Below are positions 17,824-28,397 of a stretch of DNA of 64,000 bases, piece after piece. Below the pieces are notes generated by a model. It had not been told where the DNA came from. It did no database searches and was given only the letters and a program-made list of their open reading frames with translations. A program made the translations under genes and the position numbers. Source of the stretch: Bin87 sp965197635 (GTDB lineage Bacteria; Chloroflexota; Dehalococcoidia; Lucifugimonadales; UBA3495); assembly GCA_965197635.1 (NCBI GenBank), contig CBDANN010000008.1, positions 1,426,001 through 1,490,000 of the forward strand, read 5' to 3'. Positions within the stretch are counted from its first letter, which is position 1, and every line of letters begins with the position of its first letter.

Positions 17824-19354
17824 CTTTGTACAAAAGTTAGGCACATTATAAAACCAGGGTAAGCTGGCCTGACCCGATGTCCACAATAAGGCCCAACCAT
17901 GCTTATCCTGCCGGAGGCCATTTTACCCGTTCTCACTCCCTTGGCAACTCGGTTCCAAAGCCGAACCTGGAGCAAAGTCCAGGCGCTGCTGGTCGGCGCG
18001 ATACTGGCTCCCGGCCCGCGCACCGTAGCCGCGGCGCTCCGCGTCATGGGCCACCGCGACGACCGCAACTATGCCCGCTATCATCACGCGCTCAACCGTG
18101 CCGTGTGGTCGCCACTGCCGGTATCCCAGGTCCTGCTGACGCTGCTAATCCAGCAGCTGGACCCGGGTGATGGTCCCCTGGTGTTCGGCATACGAGCCAT
18201 TTACCAATCGGGAAACCGTGGAGCGACGCGGCGGCCCTAAAATCAAAGCCCGGGGCAGCTACCGCGATGCGGTGCGCTCTGGCCGCCGCTATCTGGTCAA
18301 GGTCAGCGGCTGGCGCTGGATCAGCCTGAGGTGGCGGGGCCACGTCCCCTGGGCCGGACGCTATTGGGCTTGGCCGGTGCTGACCGCTTTGGCGCCTTCG
18401 GCCGGATATTATCGCCCGCGCGGACGCCCGCACCAAAAGCTCACCGATCGGACCCAGCAGATGATCCTGCAATCCCGCTCATGGTGAGCCTGCCGAACCA
18501 CGCTGGTTGCCCCACCGTTCCCTGGTACTGGTGGGCGATAGTAGTTACGCCGTCCCCGTAGCGTCGCACGGGGCAGGCTCTGGACCGGCTCCACTGCTGC
18601 CAATCGCTGCCCCAGCCCGTTACCTGCATCACCCGATTGCGGCTGGATGCTGGCCTCGACGCACCGGCGCCAATCCGTCGGCCCGGCCAGAACGGGCGTC
18701 CACCCGTGAAGGGCGCTCGCTTGCCCACACTGAAAGCGCTCCTGGACCATGGCGACACCTCCTGGGACCGGACGCCAGTGGCTTGGTACGACCACACGAC
18801 CCGCGCGGTGGCAATCACTTCGCAAACCGCACTCTGGTATCACACCGGCCAACCGCCCGTACCACTGCGCTGGGTCCTGGTGCGAGACCCCAATGGCGAG
18901 TTCAACCCCCAAGCCCTGCTCTGCACCAACCCAGCCGTTGACCCAGCGCAGATCCTGGAATGGTTTGTGCTGCGCTGGCAACTGGAGGTCACCTTCATGG
19001 AAACCAGGTCTCACCTGGGCGTGGCGACCCCGCGCCAATGGTCCGACCGGGCCAGCGCTCGCACTACCCCGGTCCTGATGGGGATCTTTTCCTGGATTGT
19101 CCTGACGGCTCACCGGTTGCAGCAACAACGGCCCATGGCCCCGCGCACGGCGGCCTGGTACGCCAAACCGTCGCCAACCTTCATAGATGCCATCGCCTTG
19201 GTCCGTCGCCACCGGTGGCTGGCGTCGGAGGGTTTTCCACTGTCGGCCACCGAACTTGACGTTCAAAAACTTCCAGCCAATCTGTACCACAGGTTGCTCG
19301 ACTCACCGGCTTACGCCGCTTGAGTGTACAAAGTCCAGTAACTTTTGTACAAAG
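17824..19354 (+). mobile_element. PF13546-type (IS4-like DDE) insertion sequence, copy 1
   Basis: The ends CTTTGTACAAAAGTT (17824-17838) and AACTTTTGTACAAAG (19340-19354) are perfect inverted repeats. Flanks share AGCTGGA (left, before 17824; right, 19358-19364), a possible eroded target duplication. It lies inside the IS1380 copy 2 transposase and is itself bordered by IS701. Confidence 0.8.
17899..19323 (+). pseudogene. PF13546-type transposase, copy 1, frameshifted
   Basis: Pieces in order: MLILPEAILPVLTPLATRFQSRTW and the hallmark LAPGPRTVAAALRVMG; after a frameshift near 18190, TVERRGGPKIKARGSYRDAVRS; a stop at 18487; then LVLVGDSS (second Asp); and a long final frame from 18637 (LRWVLVRDPNGEFNPQALLCTN, WFVLRWQLEVTFMETRSHLG) to 19323. 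At least three indels are needed to restore it. Its paralogue at 61679 has most of the same breaks, so the decay predates their separation or has been copied. Confidence 0.8.
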
Positions 19355-19356
19355 TC

Positions 19357-20602
19357 CAGCTGGACGGCCAACCAGGCGGCGTTGGCGGCGAAGCGGCCCG
19401 AGGGGAGATGGTTGAGACCCACGCCGTACTTGAGGTCGCGGATGGCGTTCTCGATCTCGGCGTGGCGACGATGGTCGGCTTCCAGTTCCAGGGTATCCCT
19501 CCCGGTCGGTGATGAAGCCGTGATAGCTGTATTTGGCGAAGAGAGCCAACTGGGAGTTGGGCGCGGGCTTGACCCGCCGGACGATGAGCCGCACCGGCGC
19601 GGCGTCGGGCGCACTCTGGAAGGGAGTGTAGGTGGCTTCGGCCACGTCGGCAGCGCCGTCCATCCAGTAGGGGATGGGCGTCCAGTCCGCCTCGGGTATG
19701 GCGTCGATCAGATTGCGCCGGCTGGCGTGCTGGCGGACGGTGATGGAGAAGCGGACGTTGGTCTCGCGGCAGGTGGTGACCATGGCGTGGTTATAGAAGC
19801 CGCGGTCGGCCCGCATCGTGAGTTGTCCTCCGGCCCCTCCGTAGCGCACCCGTCCCACCGTCTCACGCCGGAAGTGGGCGGCGCCCCGAGCGGTGTTGGC
19901 GCGGTCCTCACGCAGCCGAGCCATCAGCACGTCCCCGGTGCCCGCGGCAATGGCCAGCAGCGGGTGATAGCCCCGCTGGCCGGTGTAGCCGTGGTGGCGC
20001 GCCCCCTCCTTGAACGGACCGTAGGTCTCGCAGATGGTGGAGTCCAAGTCGATGGTCAACGGCCCATGATTGTTCAAAGATCGGGGTCCGGCCCCAACCG
20101 CCCAGGCCCGTGCCAGCAGCTCCCGACCCACCCGGTCCAGCTGGCGGACGTGGCCCCACCGGAAACTGCGCAAGAACGTCCCCAGGGTGGATGGGGCCTT
20201 GACCACGCCGCCGATGGCGCGGGCCGTCCCGCCCGTGTGCAACACGTCGGCGTCGTCGATGCAGTCGCCACCGGCCAGAGCGGAAGCCACCAGCGTCATC
20301 ATCTTATCGCCGGTGTTGGCTCCACCTGGGCCACGGCCCAGGTCCAGACGCCGGTCAACCAGTTGGGGCCGGCCCAGATGCAAAGCCAGGGTGGACGGCA
20401 GGATCAGCCCAGCATTGCTGACCAGGCGGTGGTCGTCGAAGGCGATCTGGATGCGGTCGGGGTCGTTACGTGGTCGCATCCGTTTGGTGCTCCTTCGCTG
20501 GGGGCGGTTTGGTGTTTCACAAACCATTATCCCAGAAGCAAAGGGGCACTTTCTTACCCCTTCAACCCGCCGCCACACTCATCTCTTCGGTGGATTGGGG
20601 TT
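19357..20602 (-). mobile_element. IS1380 copy 2, 3' part missing
   Basis: The 5' inverted end CTTCGGTGGATTGGGGTTT (20584-20602) matches IS1380 copy 1. A partial second copy of the end (TCATCTCTTCGGTGGAT, 20611-20627) follows. The other end is lost at the PF13546-type insertion. Confidence 0.78.
19359..20479 (-). pseudogene. IS1380 transposase, copy 2, frameshifted and 3'-truncated
   Basis: From ATG 20479 (aligned with copy 1) it reads MRPRNDPDRIQIAFDDHRLV, then LTIDLDSTICETYG and MRADRGFYNHAMV. After ITDREG (about 19500) one base is lost and the frame continues as DTLELEADHRRHAEIENAIRDLKYGVGLNHLP. It then ends abruptly at AAWLAVQ where the PF13546-type element begins. About 90 C-terminal residues are absent from the window. 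Confidence 0.85.
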
Positions 20603-20604
20603 TA

Positions 20605-20795
20605 GGGAACTCATCTCTTCGGTGGATGTGTGGGGGGCCAAGAGTATCGCGGCAGCGTAGGCGATGCCCAATAGCACCAGTGCACCCCCCCAGCCACACG
20701 AACCGGGTAAGGAATCCCATCAACAGCCCCCCAATGACCAGTAATCCTACGAGGGCCATCCACAGCAGGAGTCTCCATTCCGCCTCCTTCTCCGC
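20605..20795 (-). pseudogene. Remnant of a small membrane protein gene
   Basis: The minus strand encodes EKEAEWRLLLWMALVGLLVIGGLLMGFL, a charged start followed by a membrane helix. If one G is removed from the seven-G run near 20691, it continues TRFVWLGGALVLLGIAYAAAILLAP, a second helix. No start codon is present downstream of an upstream TAA, and IS1380 copy 2 cuts the other end. Family not recognised. Confidence 0.35.
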
Positions 20796-20818
20796 TGCCC
20801 GCGTCGCTTACTGGTATC

Positions 20819-20914
20819 CTAAACCAATACCAAGGTGGGATGTGCATTTCGGGATCTTGAAGCCGTCCGAAAGGACTCCACAGCTCCTCATGCCACCTTC
20901 AGCCCCAACTGGGG
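20819..20914 (+). repeat. Dispersed repeat related to an IS630 end, copy 1
   Basis: These 96 bp are repeated in inverted orientation at 52590-52684 with few changes. One end reads CCTAAACCAATACCAAGGTG, close to the IS630 end at 21057. It may be a derelict non-autonomous IS630 relative. The rest of 20915-21056 shows another IS630-end-like string at 20950-20974 and no gene. Confidence 0.6.
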
Positions 20915-21057
20915 TCGCCACTCACGGTGCGGTCTAGCAATATGTACATTTCACTTTGGCTTCAGTTTAGGAGCTCCCAGAACAGCTAGCACTCCAAGTC
21001 GCTGAGATACGGCAGGCTGTAGCCGCGGCACTCGTTGTCGAAGACATCGGGCATATC

Positions 21058-22208
21058 CTAAACCAAAGCCAAGGTGGGATGTGCATTTAGGAGGGGTTGG
21101 CAATGGGGCTGGGAGTCTTGCAGCAGCCTTTCAGCCCTTGATTGCAGGACGGTTCGGCAGCGGCGCTTGACCTCCTCCCTCCGGCTGGACAGCCCGTGGA
21201 GGAAGCTTCCGACCCGCTCTGGCACTCGAGTCTTGGTCCCCCAGCACAGGTTTCCGGTGGCGTCCTCCCTCGCCCAGCCCCAGACCGCCTCAGCGGCGTT
21301 GCAATCCGGACTGTAGCCCGGCAGGTTCATCAGCCGCCGGCCCAGGTCCGGCGTCCGGAGCTACTCCCTTACCGCCGCGCCCCGGTGCGCCGGAGCGTTG
21401 TCCCAAATCACGTTCAACGGCCCGACGTGTCTCTCCCGCAGTTGTCTCAGGAAGGCGGCCGATGTTGCTGAGTTGCTGTTGCCTGCCAGCTCCATCCACT
21501 CCACCGCGCCGGTCTCCAGGCATACCGCCGAGTAGTAGCTGGCCTTTTCACCATGGCGCGGGCTGCTGGAGTCCACCAAGGCTGGCTCTCCCGGCAGCGC
21601 CCACTGGCCCCGCAGTGCAGCATCCGCCCGGAAGCGCGCCGCGTCGGCGAAGCATATCTGGGCTCCAGACCGCCCGGCCTCGTCCCACCGGGCGGCGTAT
21701 TCCGCCACGAAGGATTCCCGCTTGGCATGGTCCGCCTGGACCAGACGCTTCTGGGGGCGTTTCAGGACAAACCCCAAACGGTGGCGGTAGTTCACGCCAC
21801 CGCTGCGGCTCAGGCTGATACCGAAGCGCTCCCGGACAAACTGCCGCACCGCCCGCCAGTTCCAGTTGGTCAGTTCGATGTCCGACTCGGTGGGCAACTC
21901 CGGCACCGCCGCCCTCAACTCCGCCTGCTGCCCCTCGCCGAGGGCGGAGGGGAACCACCCGACTGCTCGAAAATCAAGGCTGTGGGCCCGCCCGCGCCGC
22001 AGGCGGCGGCCCATCTGCCGATGGTGTGGGGGTCCCGCTCCAGCGCCTCCGCCGTCGCTGCTGCTGCTGTCCAGCCCTCTGCCAGCAGCAAAATAGCGTA
22101 CCACCGCTCCCGTTCCCGGAGCGTTGGCGCCAGCATCATCCGGCGGCGCAAAGCCTTGGCATCCATCTGCCATTGTTCCAAAAATCGGCCGATCTCTCTC
22201 ACTCCCAT
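21058..22208 (-). pseudogene. IS630-family transposase, element 1, frameshifted
   Basis: Start ATG 22208 (MGVREIGRFLEQWQMDAKALRRRMML) leads into a helix-turn-helix (WTAAAATAEALERDPHTIGRW). One shift near 21965 enters a long frame with VRERFGISLSRSGGVNYRHRLGFVLKRP, ICFADAARFR (first Asp) and NVIWDNAPAHRG (second Asp). A stop near 21361 and another shift lead to LPGYSPDCNAAEAVWGWARED, holding the catalytic Glu. All three DDE segments are recognisable but in different frames. Confidence 0.75.
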
Positions 22209-22231
22209 CACCAACCCCTCGCAACTCCTAA

Positions 22232-23128
22232 GAGGGTGTGTGACAATGGTCTAAAGTGGCGTCAAGGGTTCTTGAGGTGAGGGCAGGAAGGGCATTAGGC
22301 TGGGAGCATGAGCAGAAAACCTTATCCCAGCGATTTGACCGATGCCCAATGGGAAGTGCTAGCGCCCCTGCTGCCACCCGACTCGTCCCTGGGGCATCCC
22401 CGAACCGTGGACCTGCGGGAAGTGGTCAACGGCATCCTGTACGTGTTGCGGGGCGGCATACCCTGGCGGCTGATGCCCCACGACCTGCCACCTTGGGGCA
22501 CGGTCTGGTGGTACTTTCGGAAGTGGCGAGATGATGGGACTTGGGAGCGGGTAGAGGAGGCCTTGCGTTCCCGGGTTCGGGAAGCCGCCGGACGGGAAGC
22601 CACGCCCAGCGCGGCCATCATCGACAGCCAATCGGTGAAGACCACGGAAAAAGGGGGCCCAGAGGCTATGACGCCGGTAAACGGGTTGCTGGACGCAAGC
22701 GCCACATCGTAGTGGACACATCGTAGTGGACACCATGGGGGTTGCTCTTGGCCGTGGTGGTTCACGCTGCCAATATTCAAGACCGGGATGGGGCCAAGCT
22801 GGTGTTGGCCAAACTGCTGGGCCAGTTTCCTCGGTTGCAGGTGATTTGGGCGGATGCTGGCTACGCCGGCCGGTTGGTGTCGTGGGCCTGGGCCACTGGG
22901 GGTTGGCTGCTCACCGTGGTGCGACGGCAACCGGACAGCCACCGATTTGAGGTGTTGCCCCGACGCTGGGTGGTCGAGCGCACCCTGGCGTGGTTGAGCC
23001 GTTGCCGTCGGTTGAGCAAAGACTATGAAGAGCGGACCGAAAGCAGCGAAGCCTGGGTCCACATTGCCATGGTTCATCTCATGCTCAAAAGGCTCCGGCC
23101 TGCTTGAAACCCTTTGTCACACACCCTC
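22232..23128 (+). mobile_element. IS5-family (IS427 group) element, copy C
   Basis: It is bounded by GAGGGTGTGTGACAATG (22232) and its complement ending at 23128, with identical TAA on both sides (22229-22231, 23129-23131). This is the clearest target duplication of the group here. Confidence 0.9.
22308..23107 (+). pseudogene. IS427-group transposase, copy C
   Basis: orfA (22308-22712) reads MSRKPYPSDLTDAQWEVLAPLLPPDSS and is intact to IDSQSVKTTEKGG with the slippery run AAAAAGGGGG at 22648-22657. The orfB frame (KRVAGRKRHIVVDT) then meets two 14-bp units (22704-22731) and a TAG. The remainder, LLAVVVHAANIQDRDGAKLVLAKLLG to KDYEERTESSEAWVHIAMVHLMLKRLRPA, is open to 23107. Only the 14-bp expansion and an extra G prevent a full orfA-orfB product. 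Confidence 0.8.
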
Positions 23129-23294
23129 TAAGATCAGCTAACCCAGTTCTCCCCACAAATTTACCCTATGACTCCGCGCATTTCACCTTGGCTTCAGTTT
23201 AGTATTCAGTCAATCTTGTAATGGCGGAACAAACGCGAAACGGGCTATGGTTGCTGCGCTGGTGGCAAACAGCGGTGCGGGAGGCGCAGCATCC

Positions 23295-24466
23295 ATGGTT
23301 CAGGAGAAATACGCGGTACGATTGTCGGCGGAAGATCGGGCCCAACTGGAGGGGTAGATCCGCCGCGGACAGCGCTCGGCGCGGGTCATCAATCGGGTAG
23401 GCATCCTGCTCAAGACTGATGAGGGCTGGAGCGCTTCCCAAGTGGCGGCGGCCCCCGTATCCAGTACGGGGCAGGTTTTGGACACATCGCCGCGCACGGG
23501 TATTCCGCACCAAAGGGCGGTACGCCGAGGAGGGATTGGACGGCGTGCTGCACGACCATCCCCAGGCCAATCGGTTTCGCAAGTTGGACGACCGGGGCGA
23601 GGCCCACTTGGTTGCCTTGGCGTGCAGCGACGCCCCGGAAGGCCATGACCACTGGACCCTGCGGTTGCTGGCGGCCCAGGTGGTGGAGTTGGGATTGGTT
23701 TCGTCGCTGCCCCAGGAGGCGGTAAGGCTCTGGCTCAAAAAAACATCCTCAAGCCCTGGCGGAAACAGCAGTGGTGCATCCCCAAGGTGAACGGGGAGTA
23801 TGTGGCTGCCATGGAGGACGTGCTGGATCTGTATGCCGAACCCTACGATCCCCAACGGCCGGTGGTGTGCTTTGACGATACCTCCACCCAACTGCTGGCC
23901 CCGATTTCGACCAATCTGAGAACGCCGTTGCCCGGCCAGCCGGGACGACCGCGGCGGCAGCACTACGAGTATCGGCGCGGCGGCGCGCCCGCAATCTCTT
24001 CCTGACCTGTGAGCCCTTGGCGGGCTGGCGCCACGTGGCCATCACCCAGCGGCGCACCATGGCGGACTTCGCTCACCAGATGCAGTGGCTGGTGGATGTG
24101 GCCTACCCAGACGCGACCGTGGTCCGTTTGGTCCTCGACAACCTGAACACTCACCGCATGGCGTCTCGGTACGAGACCTTCCCGCCCGCCGCGGCCCGAC
24201 GCATCGTGAATCGCCGCGAGTTTCACCACACGCCCCAGCACGCCAGTTGGCTGAATATGGCGGAGATCGAATTCAGCGCGTTGAGCCGTGCTTGTCTCAA
24301 GGGGAGAAACCCCGACGCCGATGCTCTGCAGCGCCACATTACCGCTTACCAGACCCAGCGCAACGCAGCGGGCGCAATCATCGACTGGCGGTTCAGCACC
24401 GACGACGCCAGAACTAAACTCCATCGCTTTTACCCCGGCCTTTCCACTGGGCTCCTCACTAACTAA
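23295..24466 (+). pseudogene. IS630-family transposase, element 2
   Basis: It starts MVQEKYAVRLSAEDRAQLEG, then an in-frame TAG (23355-23357) where Leu is usual, then IRRGQRSARVINRVGILLKTDEG. Several shifts later come LYAEPYDPQRPVVCFDDTSTQLL (first Asp), RLVLDNLNTHR (second Asp) and HHTPQHASWLNMAEIEFSALSRACLKGRNPD (catalytic Glu) to the stop at 24466. Segment 23213-23294 before it is non-coding. The element ends are not clear. Confidence 0.75.
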
Positions 24467-25467
24467 AGTCGTGACGCGGCGATAGGCGCGCCAGGTGGTG
24501 GGTGGGTGGCGTAGTGCGGAGCGTCGACCATGGGCACCAATTGGTAGCCCAGTTGTGCGGCCCGGCGCTTGGCCGTGCGCAACGCCCGCTGCTGATACTG
24601 AGTTTTGTGGTGTCCAGCGCCGGCGTCGACGTACTCCTGACCGTACCGGAGCATGGAATAGCAGAGCCTGGCGAGCTTATGGGCGGTGGCGGTGATGGCC
24701 TGGGGCGCGCCCAGGTGGGCCTTCTTCCGGCGCCGGAAGGCGCCCAGGGCGCTGTTCGAGCGGTGCCGCGCGTTGGCGGCCAGACGCAATGCCGCCGCGG
24801 CCCGGTTGGCGCTGGCCTTGGTCTTGGAGCTCATGACCCGGCCGCCGGTGATGCGGTTGTGGGGGCTCAGCCCCAGCCAGGAGGCGAAGTGCTTGGCGCT
24901 GGGCCATTTGGTCAGGTCGGCGCCAAGCTCGCTGATCACCTGCAATGCCGTGAAGCCGTCCACGCCGTCGATACAGGTCAGGTCCACCCCCGTCATCCGG
25001 TACAGTTGGCCCTGGGCATCGAAACGGGGCGCGTTCTTCTGGTTGCGCTTTTTGCCATTGGGAGCGGGAGGCTCACCGTCGCTGCGGTCCTCGAACCGTT
25101 CCAACTGGGCTGCCATCTCCCGGTCGCACTCGGTAATCTTGCCCTGGTACGCCCGGTACAGTTCCAGGGCCTGGGTCAGCTCGAAGCTGTGCTCTTCCCG
25201 CCAGTGCCCCCGCAGCGACCTGGCGATGGTCGCCGCGTCGGCCTTGATCCTGGGGTCGCGCAGTGGCGCCAGCTTCCGCGGGTCCCGTTGGCCGCCCACG
25301 ATGGCCTCCATGATGTCCATGCCGGTCTGGCCGGTGATGTCGCTGATCACATGCTGGAGCTTCACGTTCAGCTGGGTCAGCGCCTGCTGCATATGCTGGA
25401 TATGGTGGGACGCGTACTGCACCAGCATGGCCCGCTGCCGCAGGTAACTGCGCCGGCGCCGTAGGTC
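24463..25467 (-). pseudogene. IS110-family transposase, copy 1, C-terminal part
   Basis: On the minus strand the frame enters from the 4.9-kb insertion (RRRRSYLRQRAMLVQYASHHIQHMQQALTQLNVKLQ) and ends at 24463. It contains LYRMTGVDLTCIDGVDGFTALQVISELG and HFASWLGLSPHNRITGGR, the transposase_20 domain with the conserved Ser. Its N-terminal half lies at 30382-30779, so the 25480-30381 segment split one gene. Confidence 0.85.
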
Positions 25468-25835
25468 CGCCTCGGGACGAGGAAATTTCGCTACTACGAT
25501 TCCACGGAGGACGTGGTGGACATTGGCTAAATCACCGACGGATTTCGTAATCGGCCCAAACGCCTAAAATTCCGGGTATTTCCGGGTTCGTGGAGTTCGC
25601 CGTCGTCCGAAAGCCTGCCCGGGACGAACGTTGCGGAGTACTCCGAAAATCGCCGAATCAAGCCTTGAGACGGCGATTTTGCTTTCCACGGATAACACCT
25701 TGGCGAATCCCGGAAAAGCCGATTCCGGGCGTCTGGGGACGCCTCCGGGCCATGCTACGCTGCTATGGGAAAATTTTGGTGTGCATTCAGGGCCTCGGAT
25801 GCACCCGGGCGGAAACCCGGGGCCTGCCAAGGCGT

Positions 25836-25866
25836 GGCCCAACCCTGCTCAAAATGGGCCGTTTTT
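25836..25866 (+). terminator. Intrinsic terminator-like hairpin in the leader of element copy 1
   Basis: GGCCCA (25836-25841) pairs with TGGGCC (25855-25860), followed directly by GTTTTT. The identical structure is at 47549-47579 in copy 2. It lies upstream of the transposase and may shield it from outside transcription. Confidence 0.5.
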
Positions 25867-26077
25867 CTACTTGAAAACCACTCCAACCCCCCGTTTTTTG
25901 TTGAGCCTCAAGGGAGCCACCAAGTATAATTTAGGCAGCAAAAACCGAACAAAAAAGTTGACCGCTCAGCCTGGTCCGCCGAGCGGTCGCTTGCCCCCTC
26001 AGACCCTCTTAAAATCCTCGTGGGCGATTTCTATTCTAATTATACTCACCAACCCAAACAACCCCCGACGGCTTCCT

Positions 26078-28032
26078 GGACACAGATAAAAGCGGCTACG
26101 GCTTCCTGCAAGCCGTGGTATCGGGGGTAGTTTCCCGAGCTGGCGCATTGGTTGAAATCCTCGATGCGCCCCACAAAGAAGGCGGCAATCCAGGCTATCC
26201 TGCCGAAGCCATGCTCAGCACCTGCATCATGCAGTTCGCCCTCGGCGAACGCTACGCCAACGCCTTTCTCAACACACTCGACAGGAATGTGCGCCTACTG
26301 GCAATCTGCGGCTTGCCTTGAGCTCCCAGCGAGCGGGCATACAGCCAGTTCAAGAAGCACAAACTGGCTCACCACAAGGGCCTGATGCGTTCCATCATCG
26401 TCGACCTGTTCCTCGAATGCGGAATTGAGATCGAACGGCTACGCGCGCTGGGTCTGGTTCCGGCGGACAAACTGCCGCTGGGACATTCGCTGGTCATGGA
26501 CAGCACCGATATTGAGGCTTGGGCGCGTCCGGGCAGAAAGGGCCGGAAGACCGGCGAGGAAAAGCCGTCCAAAGACTCCGACGCCCGATGGGGGCACCGC
26601 ACCGCCAAGAACGCGCGCTCCTACAAGGCCCGGTCGGGGAAAGGCCGGAGTGTCAAGAAAGGCACTGGCAAAAAAGGTGCGGCCGGCCAGAAGGAGAGCA
26701 AGGACGAGCTGTACTTCGGGTACAAGGTCAACGTCATCGTGGACGCCAACCACGGGTTGCCGCTATTCGCCGAGACCCGTCCCGGCAACGCCAGCGACGT
26801 CACGGTGATGATCCAGGATCTGGACGACTGCCTGGCCCTGTACCAGACCCTGAACCCGCGGTATTTCCTGGGCGACAAGGGCTACGACAGCCTGAAAAAC
26901 ATCCTGCACGTGATCAGCCTAGTGGTCAGCACTGGATCAGGGGCATTGGCTGCTGGTGCGTGCTTGGTCAAGGGTTCGGGCATTGCCGATCCTGAGGAGC
27001 TGGCCTACTACGCCTGTTTTAGTACGGGAGAGGTATCGCTGGCGGAACTGGTGCGCGTTGGCACCCGGTGGATCATCGAAGACGCCTTCAAGGAGGCCAA
27101 ACAGGAGGTGGGGCTGGATGAGTATGAGGTACGCCTGTGGGTCGGCTGGCACCGGCACATCACCCGGGCGCTGCTGGCCCATGCCTTTCTGGCGGTAATC
27201 CGGTCCTATGCCGCCGGTGGCGACGGTAAAAGGGGGATATGTTCCCGGGAGAACTCATCCCACTGACCGTACCCGAGGTCAGACGACTGCTATGCCGGCT
27301 CCTGTGGCTGCCCCGTGGCAGTCCTGCCCTGACCATCCACTGGTCGGGATGGAGACGGCGGCACCAGGCCCGGGCCATGCAGTGTCACTACCGGAGACGC
27401 CTTCAGAAACCTTCATCACAAGCGCGACTGTAGTACTAGGGATGATGCCGATAATCGCCGTCCGGCTGCCCGAAAAGGACCCAGAGACGGGCCGACGGCT
27501 GTACGACGGCACGTACGTCGAAGACGGCCGGCCGCTCTGCGCCTGCGGCTGTCCCATGGAGTACGTTACAACTGATCCAGCGAAGGGCCACCTGTTCCGG
27601 TGTCATCCAGACGGTTGCGACCTCAAAGACCAAGATGGCATCGCGAGGCACTGCGACGACCAACGCTACGTGCAGCCAGAGGACCGGCTACTGCGGATAG
27701 TTGGCATGGTGCCCCGCTGCTCGGACGAGTGGAAGGACGAGTACAAGAAGCGTCCGATCATCGAGCGGCATTTCAGCAGTGGCAAGCACAGCCGGCTGAT
27801 GAACCAGCACCGTTACTTCAACAGGTTCCAGATGTCGTTGCACGTGTTGCTGTACATGCTCAGCTACTTGGCCACGGCCTTGGCGCACCTCCAGGCCAAC
27901 GATTACGCCCACATACGGCACATGCGGATCAAGCTGCCGAGAGTACGGCGCGGGAGAACCAGGAAGCCGCCAGAGAGGGCCTGCCGCGACCTCGATTGCG
28001 CCTGCTGCGGTCAGTGGCGCAAAGCTGCGTAG
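26078..28032 (+). pseudogene. DUF772 plus DDE transposase, copy 1, interrupted at CTAG
   Basis: The head (GNPGYPAEAMLSTCIMQFALGERYANAFL) is DUF772-like. A TGA replaces Trp at 26319-26321 (LP-W-APS in copy 2). Then LVMDSTDIEAWARPG (first Asp) and FLGDKGYDSLKNILHVISL (second Asp). At CTAG (26921-26924) an IS701 remnant intervenes until CTAG at 27437-27440, after which the frame resumes as GMMPIIAVRLPEKDPETGRRLYDGTYVEDGRPLCACGCPMEYV, then KKRPIIERHFSSGKHSRLMNQHR (catalytic Glu) to 28032. A cysteine cluster (CACGCP, CHPDGCD) looks zinc-binding. Confidence 0.8.
26925..27436 (+). pseudogene. IS701-family remnant, 3' part only
   Basis: It encodes GHWLLVR, ADPEELAYYACFSTGEVSLAELVRVGTRWIIEDAFKEAKQEVGLDEYEVRLWVGWHRHITRALLAHAFLAVI, the C-terminal DDE part of an IS701 transposase different from the copies at 16 and 57 kb. 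The right end reads CGCGACTGTAGTA. The left half is missing, yet CTAG, a YTAR target, borders both sides. Here the residue aligned to the TAG of the other copies is His (GWHRHI). Confidence 0.75.
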
Positions 28033-28041
28033 TGCACCACC

Positions 28042-28323
28042 ATGTCCATGCTCACTAACCACGCTATGGCGCTGGCGCACCTCAAGGCTGACGACTACAC
28101 CCACATGAGGCTCATGCGGATAAAGTTGCCAAAGGCGTGGGGACGAAACCCTAAGCCTGTGATGGACGTGGATCCCCGCATAGTTGCTGTTCTGCTGTTG
28201 CACGAATTCAACGAATTACAAAGAACAGCGAGGAAATTTCGCTACTCGAAGAAAGTCCAGCCGACAACGGATTCGTTAAACGGTATGATGAAAATCGTTT
28301 CGCATGGCTTGCCACATCATTGA
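28042..28323 (+). pseudogene. Duplicated transposase C-terminal fragment, copy 1
   Basis: The start MSMLTNHAMALAHLKADDYTHMRLMRIKLPKAW repeats the preceding transposase end (LATALAHLQANDYAHIRHMRIKLPRV), so it is a partial tandem duplication rather than an independent gene. The 16-mer end motif lies within it at 28231-28246. An identical ORF is at 50526-50807. Confidence 0.6.
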
Positions 28324-28397
28324 ATATCGCCGACCAAAGCAGGCACGGTAATCGAAGTGAATTAGCATTGCCATAATGGGTCCTTGCCGATGACTTA

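Larger units (their letters stand above)
21057..23212 (-). mobile_element. IS630-family element 1, with IS427 copy C inserted
   Basis: The left end CCTAAACCAAAGCCAAGG (21057-21074) is mirrored by CCTTGGCTTCAGTTTAG ending at 23212. Transposase remnants fill 21058-22208. IS427 copy C sits between the transposase start and the right end. Confidence 0.62.

Noticed and set aside
19187..20605. 472-codon plus-strand ORF opposite IS1380 copy 2
   Set aside because: Antisense shadow of the same transposase family; the minus strand carries the recognisable protein.
24502..25464. 320-codon plus-strand ORF opposite the IS110 C-terminal half
   Set aside because: Shadow of the transposase; the same antisense ORF recurs at every IS110 copy.
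25564..25842. Small ORFs in the 570-bp leader of the 25.5/47.2-kb elements (92-94 codons, identical in both copies)
   Set aside because: Identity follows from recent duplication, overlapping ORFs exist on both strands, no ribosome site and no family resemblance.
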